From positions 124,001 to 188,000 of the forward strand of contig NZ_CALPDH010000005.1 in NCBI RefSeq assembly GCF_943193215.1: a stretch of 64,000 nt of DNA, in the 5' to 3' direction. Below the pieces are notes generated by a model. The model did no database searches. It was not told the DNA's origin and was given only the letters and a program-made list of their open reading frames with translations. The stretch comes from Acetatifactor aquisgranensis (lineage in GTDB: Bacteria > Bacillota > Clostridia > Lachnospirales > Lachnospiraceae). The position numbers and the translations under genes are program-made. Shown here one piece after another: positions 29,062-37,308 of this stretch (position 1 is its first letter; every line of letters starts with the position of its first letter).

Positions 29062-31395
29062 ATGTGGAAGATGGTGTTTTCAAAGAAGTTCGTCAGCGAA
29101 TGCAGGGAGCATTCCACCTACCTGAAGCATGTGGCGGCCCCGCTCTTTCGGAAGAGCTTTGCGCTGTCCGCCGCCGAAGCGGAAGGGGAGGTCGTGATCT
29201 GCGGATTGGGATTCTACGATTTGTTCGTAAACGGCAGGAAGATTACGAAAGGGTTCCTGGCCCCCTATATCTCCAACACGGATCATATCACCTACTATGA
29301 CCGGTACGACATCGCAACCTGGCTGCGCCAGGGCGAGAATGTCATTGCCGTCATGCTGGGGGACGGGTTCCAGAACGGCAAGACGAAAGTATGGGACTTC
29401 ATGGACAATGTGTTCAATTCCGCGCCGAAGCTTGCGCTGAGCGTGGCCCTTAAGGACGGAGAGGAAGAACTGGCCTTTGACGCGGAGGATTTCAGGTGCA
29501 GGAAAGGCCCTGTCCTGTTCAACGATTTAAGGTCAGGGGTATTTTATGACAGGCGGCAGGAGCCGGCAGGATGGACAGAGCCCGGATTTGCGGAGGATGG
29601 GACATGGCATGATCCGATACCCGCGGAGAGGCCCCGGGGAAAGGCCAGACTCTGCCAGGCAGACCCTGTGGCGATCACAAAGGAATTGGAGCCGGTGAAA
29701 ATCTGTCCGGGAAAGATGGTGCCCTACGCTCCCAGGCCGGATGTCCGTGAGGGCCTGCTCGGTCAGGAGACTCCTGAGAAAGCGCCGGTCAGGACGGGCG
29801 GCTACATCTATGACTTCGGGGAGAACAATGCCGGCATTTTCCGGCTGAAGATTAAGGGGAAGCCCGGCCAGCGCATCGACATCCAATGCAGCGAGGAGCT
29901 GATGGACGGCGCGGTGGATTATAACAATATCAATTTTTATCCGGACGGTTATGCCCAGAGGGATATCTATGTGGTGGGAAGTGAAGAGGAAGAGGTTTTC
30001 GAGCCCATGTTCACCTATCACGGGTTCCGCTATCTGTATGTGTCCGGCATCACCCCGGAGCAGGCCACAGAGGGGCTTCTGACCTATCTGGTCATGAGTT
30101 CCAATCTGGAACAGCGTGGTTCTTTTGGCTGCTCGGATGAGACGGCCAACCGTATTTTCGAGATGTGCAGGCGCAGCGATTTGTCCAATTTCTACTATTT
30201 CCCCACGGACTGCCCTCATCGGGAAAAGAACGGATGGACAGGGGATGCCGCAGCCTCCGCGGAGCATATCATGATGAACCTGGGGGCGGAGGAGAGCTAC
30301 AGGGAGTGGCTTCGCAATATCCGCCTTGCCATGGCTGAGGACGGAATGCTTCCGGGAATCGTGCCCACGGATACCTGGGGCTACGAATGGGGGAACGGGC
30401 CTGCCTGGGATCTTGCTTTATTTGAAATTCCCTACCGTATTTATCAATATAGAGGAGACGTGGAAATTATACGGGAAAATGCCCACGCCATGCTGCGTTA
30501 TCTGGAGTATGCAGGCAGGCGGAGGGACGAGAAGGGCATCATTGCCATCGGACTGGGAGACTGGGTTCCGGTGGACCGGGGCAGCAGTGACTACGAGGTG
30601 CCTCTCGGCTTCACGGACAGCGTCATGGTATACGATATGTGCTGTCTGGGGCGGGAGATGTTCCGGGCCGTGGGATTGTCCATCCACGCGGCGTTTGCGG
30701 AGCAGCTGGGCAGGGAAATCAGGGAAGCTGTCCGCAAACAGTACATCGATTTCGGCACAATGATGGTAAAGAGTTCCTGCCAGAGCGGCCAGGCCATGGG
30801 GATTTACTATAATATCTTTGACAGCGGCGAGAAACCGGAGGCGTTCCGCAGGCTGATGGAGCTGGTGCGCAGGGACGGCGAAAAAGCCACATGCGGTTTC
30901 CTGGGGATGCGGGTTCTGTTCCATGTGCTCTCCGCCTTTGGAGAGTCAGAGCTGGCCTACCGGATGATCACAAGTAAGGAATATCCCTCTTATGGATATT
31001 TTGCGGAGCGGGGGGACACGACGATACCGGAGCATTTCCTGCCGGATGAGACAAGGCATAAGATTTCCCAGAACCATCACTTCCTTGCAGATGTGTCCCA
31101 GTGGTACATGCGTTATCCCGGAGGAATCAATGTGGTGAACAGCAGGAAAGTGTCCGTCCGGCCGAAATTCATCCAAAGTCTCTCTCACGTAAGAGCAAGC
31201 CACATCCTGCCGGACGGCGAGATGGCAGTGTCCTGGAGAAGAGAGGGGGAGAAGATTTTCCTGGAAGTCTCCTGCCCTGACAATGTGGCCTGTGAAATCG
31301 TGCTGGACAACGGATACCTGTTTGAGGAAAGGCGCTTGAACTGTCTGGAACAGGGGACAGGGCGTTATTGGATTGTCCCGGTTACGGTCGGATAA
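29062..31395 (+). CDS. GH78 family alpha-L-rhamnosidase
   Basis: Probably removes terminal alpha-L-rhamnose from plant polysaccharide or glycoside fragments. 777 residues, no signal peptide, so it acts in the cytoplasm on imported oligosaccharides. The N-terminal part (LFRKSFALSA ... GLGFYDLFVNGRKI ... FLAPYISNTDHITYYDRYDI ... ENVIAVMLGDGFQNG) is the rhamnosidase N-domain. YDFGENNAGIFRLKIKG and FEPMFTYHGFRYLYVSG form the concanavalin-like domain. YFPTDCPHREKNGWTGDAA near residues 379-397 opens the six-hairpin catalytic domain, where the acid residues sit. It follows the ABC genes and is shorter than the usual 900-1000 residues. Confidence 0.9.
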   Translation: MWKMVFSKKFVSECREHSTYLKHVAAPLFRKSFALSAAEAEGEVVICGLGFYDLFVNGRKITKGFLAPYISNTDHITYYDRYDIATWLRQGENVIAVMLGDGFQNGKTKVWDFMDNVFNSAPKLALSVALKDGEEELAFDAEDFRCRKGPVLFNDLRSGVFYDRRQEPAGWTEPGFAEDGTWHDPIPAERPRGKARLCQADPVAITKELEPVKICPGKMVPYAPRPDVREGLLGQETPEKAPVRTGGYIYDFGENNAGIFRLKIKGKPGQRIDIQCSEELMDGAVDYNNINFYPDGYAQRDIYVVGSEEEEVFEPMFTYHGFRYLYVSGITPEQATEGLLTYLVMSSNLEQRGSFGCSDETANRIFEMCRRSDLSNFYYFPTDCPHREKNGWTGDAAASAEHIMMNLGAEESYREWLRNIRLAMAEDGMLPGIVPTDTWGYEWGNGPAWDLALFEIPYRIYQYRGDVEIIRENAHAMLRYLEYAGRRRDEKGIIAIGLGDWVPVDRGSSDYEVPLGFTDSVMVYDMCCLGREMFRAVGLSIHAAFAEQLGREIREAVRKQYIDFGTMMVKSSCQSGQAMGIYYNIFDSGEKPEAFRRLMELVRRDGEKATCGFLGMRVLFHVLSAFGESELAYRMITSKEYPSYGYFAERGDTTIPEHFLPDETRHKISQNHHFLADVSQWYMRYPGGINVVNSRKVSVRPKFIQSLSHVRASHILPDGEMAVSWRREGEKIFLEVSCPDNVACEIVLDNGYLFEERRLNCLEQGTGRYWIVPVTVG

Positions 31396-31420
31396 TTTTC
31401 CTTACAAAGAATATTTTAAA

Positions 31421-31442
31421 GGGGCTGTCTTGGGACAGCCCC
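31421..31442 (-). terminator. Hairpin between convergent GH78 and LRR genes
   Basis: GGGGCTGTC (31421-31429), TTGG, GACAGCCCC (31434-31442). On the minus strand TTTAAAATATT follows, so it best serves the minus-strand gene; it may also slow plus-strand transcripts. Confidence 0.75.
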
Positions 31443-31449
31443 TGATTGC

Positions 31450-33489
31450 TTAGTATTCAGTTGTGTACACCGTGATGCCGCTGCTTTCCGGCAGGGTTTC
31501 CAGAATGGTGTTCTGTCCGCACCATACAGCCTGGAAATCGCTCAGAGATTCCAGGGGTTTTAAGCTGGTGACATTGTTGTCCGTGATGTCCAGGTACTGG
31601 AGTTTCGGCAGTTTCGCCACGAACTCGATGCTGTCGATTTCCGTGGATTCTATGTACAGCTCTGTCAGATTCGGGAAACAGTCGAACATATCATAGTGAT
31701 CCGACAGCTTTACCTTGTCCCCATTGTTGTAGGTGGGATCGTAAAGGATGGAGATATCGTTCAGGGACAGGACTTCCAGCGTCTCGTTGGAAGGGAGGCT
31801 GGCAAAGTCCATGCCCACCTGGCAGTCGTCCAGATACAGATAGCGCAAAGTGGGGATGCCGAATATCTCCTCGATGTTTCCGAAGACAGATGTATCTTCC
31901 AAATCCAGCATCATCAGATTCGGCAGATGGGTCAGCGGCTCCAGGGAGCTGGTATAGGAGGAGAAATCATTGATGTAAAGGCTCTGGATTTCCTGCAGGG
32001 AGGCAATTACGTCCAGGGAATCCCCGCTGCAGTCCTCCAGGGAGAGATAGGTCAGGTTCACCGCATCCTTGATGGGAGCCACATCCCGCGCGCCTTTCAG
32101 GGACAGGTACTGGAGGTTCGTCAGGTTTTCAAAGGAGGGCATGATGCCGTTATAGTTCCCGCTCATCTCCAGGGCCAGTTTGTTCAGGAGCGTCAGATTG
32201 CCGATGACGGAATAGTCGGTGATGGAATAGGAGCCGTCCAGATACAGGTACAGATACTCTAACTGGGGGCATTCCGCCAGCGCGTCAACGTTGGATACCT
32301 GGGTGCTCTCTATGCTCAGGCTGTTCAGGGCAGGCATGTTTTTGATGAAATCAATGCTTTTCAGCTGATCGGACTCGATTGTCAGCTCCTCCAGATTGAT
32401 CATGGACATCAGCGGGGAGAAGTCCGTCAGCCGGTCGCAGCCTGAGAGATTCAGGCCAAGCAGGTCAGGGGACTGGGTAAGGGCGGAGATATCCGTCAAT
32501 CCCGCATAGTCCACTTTTAAGTACATGAGGTTGGGGAAATCCTCCAGGCCGTTTAGACTTGAGGCCAGGAAAGTGTCCGCCACGCCCAAATCCGTGATAT
32601 ATTCCGGATAAGGAACAATGTCGGCTATCTCATCGAGACTGTTCTCCGAATAAAGGCCGTAAAGGTTCTCCAGCCCTTTCAGATCGCCCTTTTCAAAGGA
32701 AGCATCGATGGAGACCCACTCCAGTCCGGTAAAGCAGGACAGGTCGGAAAGTTCCATTCCCTCGTCGGATTCATAGGAGGCTGACAGGGTATCGCCGTAC
32801 CCCAGCTGATAGGTGATGCTCTTCTCATCCCGGTCGATCTGGATGGCAGTGAGGTTGGCGAACTCCTCGTCCGTGATGGTGTCGCAGGGCTTATCCCAGA
32901 TATATTCGGCCACAGAACAGAAAAAGTCTGACTGGGGCAGTCTGTAATAGGAGCTGACATCTCCCCGGGTGGTCTGGCCGGACTCTTCCGATGCCTGGTC
33001 GGAGGCTTTCCGGGGCTGGCTGGAAGAAGCGCTTGCAACGCTTTCCGCAGATTCCCTCTCGGGGAGCATATGTGTGAGAGCGCCGGATTTTGCCAGTACG
33101 ATGACCGCGAACAGTATCAGGCAGATGACGCCGGTAACGATGGATACCACGATTGCCACGGTGGGATTGTGCTCGGCAGGCTGCTTGGGGGCGGAGGAAA
33201 CGGAGGGGCCGTTCCGCCAGGAAGTACTGGTCTGTCCCATGGTGCCGGTCTGCCTTGTGGGGGCGGACCGGGAGGTCGTCTGGTACTGGCTGCCTGTACT
33301 GCCCGCTGTGCCGGTGCTGCTTTGAGGGTATGGGCTGCCTCCTGTGGAGGTCTGCTGCGCCGCTCCCGAGAAACTGTCCTGTCCCTCGCTGCCTCTGATA
33401 TAGTAGCCGCATTCCTTGCAGGTCATCCTGCCGTTTATCATTTTCAGTTTTGTGCCGCACATCGGGCACTTTGTCACTTCGTTTGCCAT
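31450..33489 (-). CDS. Zinc-ribbon, single-pass membrane protein with leucine-rich repeats
   Basis: 679 residues, function unknown. The N-terminus is a short zinc ribbon, Cys8-x2-Cys11 and Cys24-x2-Cys27 (KCPMCGTKLKMINGRMTCKE). A Ser/Thr/Gln-rich linker follows, then one transmembrane helix (IVVSIVTGVICLILFAVIVL, about residues 112-132). The large outer part has about fifteen leucine-rich repeats of the internalin-like or BspA-like kind (LEELTIESDQLKSIDFIKNM, LEYLYLYLDGSYSITD and LQYLDITDNNVTSLKP). GAGG lies upstream of the chosen ATG at 33489. It follows the sulfoxide reductase gene by 39 bases. Adhesion or substrate binding is possible but unproven. Confidence 0.82.
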   Translation of the reverse strand: MANEVTKCPMCGTKLKMINGRMTCKECGYYIRGSEGQDSFSGAAQQTSTGGSPYPQSSTGTAGSTGSQYQTTSRSAPTRQTGTMGQTSTSWRNGPSVSSAPKQPAEHNPTVAIVVSIVTGVICLILFAVIVLAKSGALTHMLPERESAESVASASSSQPRKASDQASEESGQTTRGDVSSYYRLPQSDFFCSVAEYIWDKPCDTITDEEFANLTAIQIDRDEKSITYQLGYGDTLSASYESDEGMELSDLSCFTGLEWVSIDASFEKGDLKGLENLYGLYSENSLDEIADIVPYPEYITDLGVADTFLASSLNGLEDFPNLMYLKVDYAGLTDISALTQSPDLLGLNLSGCDRLTDFSPLMSMINLEELTIESDQLKSIDFIKNMPALNSLSIESTQVSNVDALAECPQLEYLYLYLDGSYSITDYSVIGNLTLLNKLALEMSGNYNGIMPSFENLTNLQYLSLKGARDVAPIKDAVNLTYLSLEDCSGDSLDVIASLQEIQSLYINDFSSYTSSLEPLTHLPNLMMLDLEDTSVFGNIEEIFGIPTLRYLYLDDCQVGMDFASLPSNETLEVLSLNDISILYDPTYNNGDKVKLSDHYDMFDCFPNLTELYIESTEIDSIEFVAKLPKLQYLDITDNNVTSLKPLESLSDFQAVWCGQNTILETLPESSGITVYTTEY

Positions 33490-33528
33490 ATGAAACCTCA
33501 TTTCTGTGTTGTGATGTATCAGGCTTTC

Positions 33529-34002
33529 TTATATCTGCCAGTCACAGGCTTTTTCCAGAACAGCGCAGAAGCGCTCCAGCCCTTCTCTGTCAGCCTGTGT
33601 AAATCGTTCATACAGGGGGCTGTCGATATCCAGCACAGCCGTCAGCTTTCCGGCGTGGTGGATGGGGATGACGATTTCCGAATTGGAGGCGCCGTCGCAG
33701 GCGATATGCCCCGCGAAAGCGTGCACGTTAGGGACTACAAGCGTAGTTCCGTCTGCCGCCGCGCTGCCGCAGACGCCTTTTCCGAAGTCGATGCGGATGC
33801 AGGCAGGCTTGCCCTGGAAAGGCCCCAGGACCAGCTGGCCCTCCCGCACCAGGTAAAAGCCCGCCCAGTTGATATCCTTTAAGCTCATGTACAGCAGGGC
33901 GGAGGCATTGGCCAGATTGGCGATGGTGTCCCGCTCGGATGCTTGTATGGATGCCAGCTGTTCCAGAAGCAGGGAAAAATCGGTCTGGTATACTGTATTC
34001 AT
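33529..34002 (-). CDS. Free methionine-(R)-sulfoxide reductase (GAF domain)
   Basis: Repairs oxidised free methionine using thioredoxin. 157 residues forming one GAF domain. The three cysteines that define the fRMsr group are all present: PACIRIDFGKGVCG (Cys68, Cys78) and HIACDGAS (Cys102). The start at 34002 is supported by GGAGGAAG just upstream; an ATG eight codons earlier has no such site. It lies 13 bases after the GH28-like gene, hence probably in its operon, although no functional link is obvious. Confidence 0.9.
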   Translation of the reverse strand: MNTVYQTDFSLLLEQLASIQASERDTIANLANASALLYMSLKDINWAGFYLVREGQLVLGPFQGKPACIRIDFGKGVCGSAAADGTTLVVPNVHAFAGHIACDGASNSEIVIPIHHAGKLTAVLDIDSPLYERFTQADREGLERFCAVLEKACDWQI

Positions 34003-34015
34003 GATCGCTTCCTCC

Positions 34016-36766
34016 TCATGCCTCAACGGTGAGCTTCATCTGCATCTTCTCCGGCATCAGGCCGTCGTCCACCGCGAAGACGATGCGATGCTCTCCTTGC
34101 TGCTCTTTCGTGGGAGTCCACCGGAACCGCATGGCCCCGGCATCGAACTCCGCGCCCTCAGGGAGGTTCTCACAGGATGCCCTTAGGGAGGAAATCATGC
34201 CCTTTACGCTGTAGTTGGGGCGGAGCAGCTCATTGTATATTCCCGCGGTGGAGGCCTCGTCCGAGATGTCGCTGGCGGGGCTGCCCACGCTCAGGATCAC
34301 CTGGAAGAGCTCTCCCGCCCGAACCTTCGCAGGGGCAACCGGGCGGATATAAGGACGGTACACTGTCAGGGGCAGCGGATAATTGTCGGTATCCACTTCG
34401 TAATGATAGCCCGTCTCCTGACAGGGCACTGTGGGCAGGGAATAAAGGCTGTCCGTGGGGGTGCCCGGCGCGGGAGCGGTGATTTCCACTTCCCTGACGC
34501 AGGCTTCTTTCTCATGTACTGCTCTGGGCGGGCAGTTCTCTTTGCCCTCCGAGAGCAGCAATGGCCTGTGGATTTCCAGCCCTGTGACACTGGTGGTGAA
34601 ATAGGGCTGCTCCGGTACGTTCTCCGCGTTGGTATGGCGTCTGTAGTGGTCCGTTACGGTGGCGATAGGGGCCAGGTCTTTTGCACAGCAGGCCTCCAGG
34701 CCGTCCACACAGACATCCTTCACGTCGTCGAAGACACAGACATGCCTGCCGTCGGGAACTTTGCAGGAAAAACGGATATTGCGCAGGGTCAGGCCGTCCA
34801 CATGTTTCGCGAAAAGGCCGTAGGCGGGCAGTATCCCCCAGTTGCTGGGCTCCGGATAAGCGTCCGGGAGTTCCGGCACATTGTAGGGATTGTCCCTCCA
34901 GCATTCTTTCTGTGCGTCCCAGTCCGCCCGGGGCAGGAGCCCCTCGCCCTTGGAGAAGAAGCTGTTCACCAGCCAGGGCAGGTTCTGGACGCGCTCCTTT
35001 GCGTGGAACTGGGAGAATTTCCATTCTGTGTTCAGCTGTCGCTGCTCCACGGCGTGTTCCATGGTCAGCCCGCCTCTGTACTCTACCGAGATGTTCTCCA
35101 GGACGATATTTTTCATATGAGAATCCGTCAATCCCATCAGCAGGACAGGATAGCGGGGATCCGCGTTGGTAATGGTCACATTTCTGATCAGCACATTGGC
35201 CACTGTGGCCAGGGCCGAACATCCGATGGCATTCGCATATAAGGGCAGGTCTTTCTCCTGCAGTTCTCTGGACAAATCTGCCACATAGGTGCCATGGGCT
35301 TCCGGGTGCTGGGTGTTGTTATTCTGGCGGGAGCTTCCCCGGCTGGAAGTGTTCTTCTGCGCGTAGCTTTCGGACTGCCAGACCTTGAGATAATAATGTC
35401 CGTCTATCTCTTCGTAATTGGCCGGATTGCATGTCACAGGCCTCTCCGGGTCTACGATTTCAAAGGAGGAATGTCCGTCCACGGTCACCGTTTTGGTTCT
35501 GTTATAATGAGGGGCGTAGCGTCTGGCGGGATAGCAGTGGTAGGCTCTCTCGTTGGGCAGCACCCAGTTCCTGTCGTCCAGGCGTACATTGGTATCCGCG
35601 GCCGGGTAGGCGGAGGAGGAGACATTTCCCGTCACGGGGAACCTGGCCCTGTCGCCGGCCCGCAGGAAAATAGGCGAACTGGACACATTGTCCAGGACGC
35701 AGTCCTCAAAGATGACATCTGTCAGGGAGGAGCAGTCCACGGATTCCATACAGAAGCCTCTGGACCTGTCGAATTTCACCCGCCTGATGGTCACCAGATG
35801 ATAGCCGCAGGTGGCCTCCGTGCCGAACTTCACCCGCCCGGTGGGGCCGCAGCGGTCCAGGGCAATCAGCTTGTCCCTGGTATATTCCCCGGCATAGACA
35901 CTGCCCGCGTCATAGCCGCATACGGTGCAGTCCTCTATCAGGACATTGGTCAGAGGCTTAAAGACACCGGCTCCGAAAGAAGCTTTCAGGCACAGGCCGT
36001 CATCGGTCAGCGAGTTGCAGATGGTGTTCCGTACCGTCACATTCTGGCAGCAGTCGATGTCAAAGGCGTCTCTCATGGTATCTAAGAGCACATGGTTCGC
36101 ATACAGATTCTCGCATCCCTGGGCAATGATGGCGAAATGACCGCCGATGGTGACGGAGAAATCCTCCAGGACCACGTTCTCGCAGCGGACCAGAGCGATT
36201 CCTTTATTGCCGAACCACTCCTCCTGATGGCCTTTCGCCTCCCGGGATATGGGCTCCTGGGGGTCTCCGCCCTGCAGCACATACTCCAGGATGCCGCTCT
36301 CTTCATCGAAGCGGCCCCCGGTAATCAGGCCCTTGCCGTAAATCATGATATTCTCCAGATCGGCTCCGTAGATTAGGCTGTTGGAGAAATAGGAATGGCC
36401 GTGATCCTGCAGCCCGACGTAGAGATTTACCTCGGGTTCTCTGTAATTGCCTCCCTCTCCGGACTGTTTCTCATAGGAATGGGAGATATCCGTCCTTGCG
36501 GCGGCCAGCACGGATCCTTCCGAGAGATAGAGGTTGACATTGCTCTTGAGAAGGATGGTATAAAGATGGAAAGTCCCTTTCGGGACGACTACGGTGCCGC
36601 CCTCCCTTGCGGCTGCGGAAATCGCATTGTTGACAGCCTCGGTATTCAGGGCCGGGGCTGCGTCTTCTCTGGCACCGAAATCGGTGATGGGGAAATACTT
36701 GTGCTTCAGCAGGTTCTTAGGGCGGATAGAGGCGCCGGTGGCCTCTGGTATTGTGTAGGATGACAT
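34016..36766 (-). CDS. GH28-like parallel beta-helix protein (pectin/rhamnogalacturonan related)
   Basis: 916 residues. The N-terminal ITDFGAREDAAPALNTEAVN and AISAAAREGGTVVVPKGTFH are typical of pectinase-fold proteins. The body is a beta-helix (NVVLEDFSVTIGG, NLYANHVLLDTMRDAFDIDC, CNSLTDDGLCLKAS). These resemble the NTDGID and DD motifs of GH28, but the usual GHG step is not visible (CGYDAGSVYAGEYT is in its place), so activity is uncertain. The last ~100 residues (LPEGAEFDAGAMRFRWTPTK) look like a putative Ig domain. No signal peptide is visible. AAGGAGCAG precedes the start at 36766. With the GH78 gene it points to rhamnogalacturonan use. Confidence 0.8.
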   Translation of the reverse strand: MSSYTIPEATGASIRPKNLLKHKYFPITDFGAREDAAPALNTEAVNNAISAAAREGGTVVVPKGTFHLYTILLKSNVNLYLSEGSVLAAARTDISHSYEKQSGEGGNYREPEVNLYVGLQDHGHSYFSNSLIYGADLENIMIYGKGLITGGRFDEESGILEYVLQGGDPQEPISREAKGHQEEWFGNKGIALVRCENVVLEDFSVTIGGHFAIIAQGCENLYANHVLLDTMRDAFDIDCCQNVTVRNTICNSLTDDGLCLKASFGAGVFKPLTNVLIEDCTVCGYDAGSVYAGEYTRDKLIALDRCGPTGRVKFGTEATCGYHLVTIRRVKFDRSRGFCMESVDCSSLTDVIFEDCVLDNVSSSPIFLRAGDRARFPVTGNVSSSAYPAADTNVRLDDRNWVLPNERAYHCYPARRYAPHYNRTKTVTVDGHSSFEIVDPERPVTCNPANYEEIDGHYYLKVWQSESYAQKNTSSRGSSRQNNNTQHPEAHGTYVADLSRELQEKDLPLYANAIGCSALATVANVLIRNVTITNADPRYPVLLMGLTDSHMKNIVLENISVEYRGGLTMEHAVEQRQLNTEWKFSQFHAKERVQNLPWLVNSFFSKGEGLLPRADWDAQKECWRDNPYNVPELPDAYPEPSNWGILPAYGLFAKHVDGLTLRNIRFSCKVPDGRHVCVFDDVKDVCVDGLEACCAKDLAPIATVTDHYRRHTNAENVPEQPYFTTSVTGLEIHRPLLLSEGKENCPPRAVHEKEACVREVEITAPAPGTPTDSLYSLPTVPCQETGYHYEVDTDNYPLPLTVYRPYIRPVAPAKVRAGELFQVILSVGSPASDISDEASTAGIYNELLRPNYSVKGMISSLRASCENLPEGAEFDAGAMRFRWTPTKEQQGEHRIVFAVDDGLMPEKMQMKLTVEA

Positions 36767-36831
36767 TTTTGCTGCTCCTTTGAAAGTTGAACCTTGTGGG
36801 TAGTTGTCTATGTTCAATTATAAAACTTTGA

Positions 36832-36861
36832 TAATAGAATCTTATTTTTGATTCTATTATA
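36832..36861 (-). promoter_or_regulatory. Inverted repeat overlapping the -10 box of the GH28-like gene
   Basis: TAATAGAATC (36832-36841) and GATTCTATTA (36850-36859) are perfect inverted arms around eight bases. On the minus strand TATAAT (36861-36856) overlaps the arm, about 90 bases before the gene start. A repressor operator is the simplest reading; no good -35 is visible. Confidence 0.6.
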
Positions 36862-36911
36862 CTATATTTTTCAAAAAATACTAGTAAAATTGCAGAATAT
36901 TAAATTCCTTA

Positions 36912-36940
36912 TTGACATTTCTGTTTGACTGAGTTATTAT
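36912..36940 (+). promoter_or_regulatory. Promoter of the fatty acid synthesis cluster
   Basis: TTGACA at 36912-36917, a 17-base spacer and TATTAT at 36935-36940, directly upstream of three operator-like palindromes. Confidence 0.88.
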
Positions 36941-36947
36941 CCAAAAT

Positions 36948-36996
36948 AGTTTGAATATCAAATAACTTGAACGTCAAACAAGTTGAATTTCAAACT
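36948..36996 (+). promoter_or_regulatory. Three contiguous FabT-like operators
   Basis: Each 17-bp unit fits the FabT pattern, an inverted TTGA-N3-TCAA: TTTGA-ATA-TCAAA (36950-36962), CTTGA-ACG-TCAAA (36966-36978) and GTTGA-ATT-TCAAA (36982-36994). The units repeat every 16 bases and begin 8 bases after the -10 box, so bound repressor would block initiation. The likely regulator is the MarR protein at 44912. Confidence 0.82.
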
Positions 36997-37050
36997 ATTA
37001 TACATAGTTTTGAAAACCATAAAAAGCAGAATGGAAAAGGAGAAAAAGAC

Positions 37051-37284
37051 ATGTTCGAGAAATTAAAGGAAGTCATTGAGGAGAAGCTGAACGCGGAGGG
37101 CACCGTCATCACGGAGGATACCAGTTTCAAGGATGATTTGGATGCGGATTCCCTGGATCTGTTCGAGCTGGTGATGGCCCTGGAGGATGAGTTCGACGTG
37201 GAGATTCCCTCCGAGGATCTGGAGAAGCTGGTCACGGTGAAGGATGTGATGGAGTATCTGGCGGCCAAGGGCATCGACATGTAG
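37051..37284 (+). CDS. acpP: Acyl carrier protein
   Basis: Carries growing acyl chains on phosphopantetheine. 77 residues, strongly acidic. The modified serine is Ser34 in DADSLDLFELVMALEDEF. ATG 37051 has AAAGGAG upstream; the frame is open 28 codons further up, but that part lies in the operator region. It is the first gene of a compact eight-gene cluster reaching fabH, with fabK 24 bases away. Confidence 0.97.
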   Translation: MFEKLKEVIEEKLNAEGTVITEDTSFKDDLDADSLDLFELVMALEDEFDVEIPSEDLEKLVTVKDVMEYLAAKGIDM

Positions 37285-37308
37285 GGGAAGAGAATTCGGG
37301 GACAGGAA

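Noticed and set aside
34294..36376. Several plus-strand frames opposite the GH28-like gene
   Set aside because: They are antisense shadows without ribosome sites or motifs.
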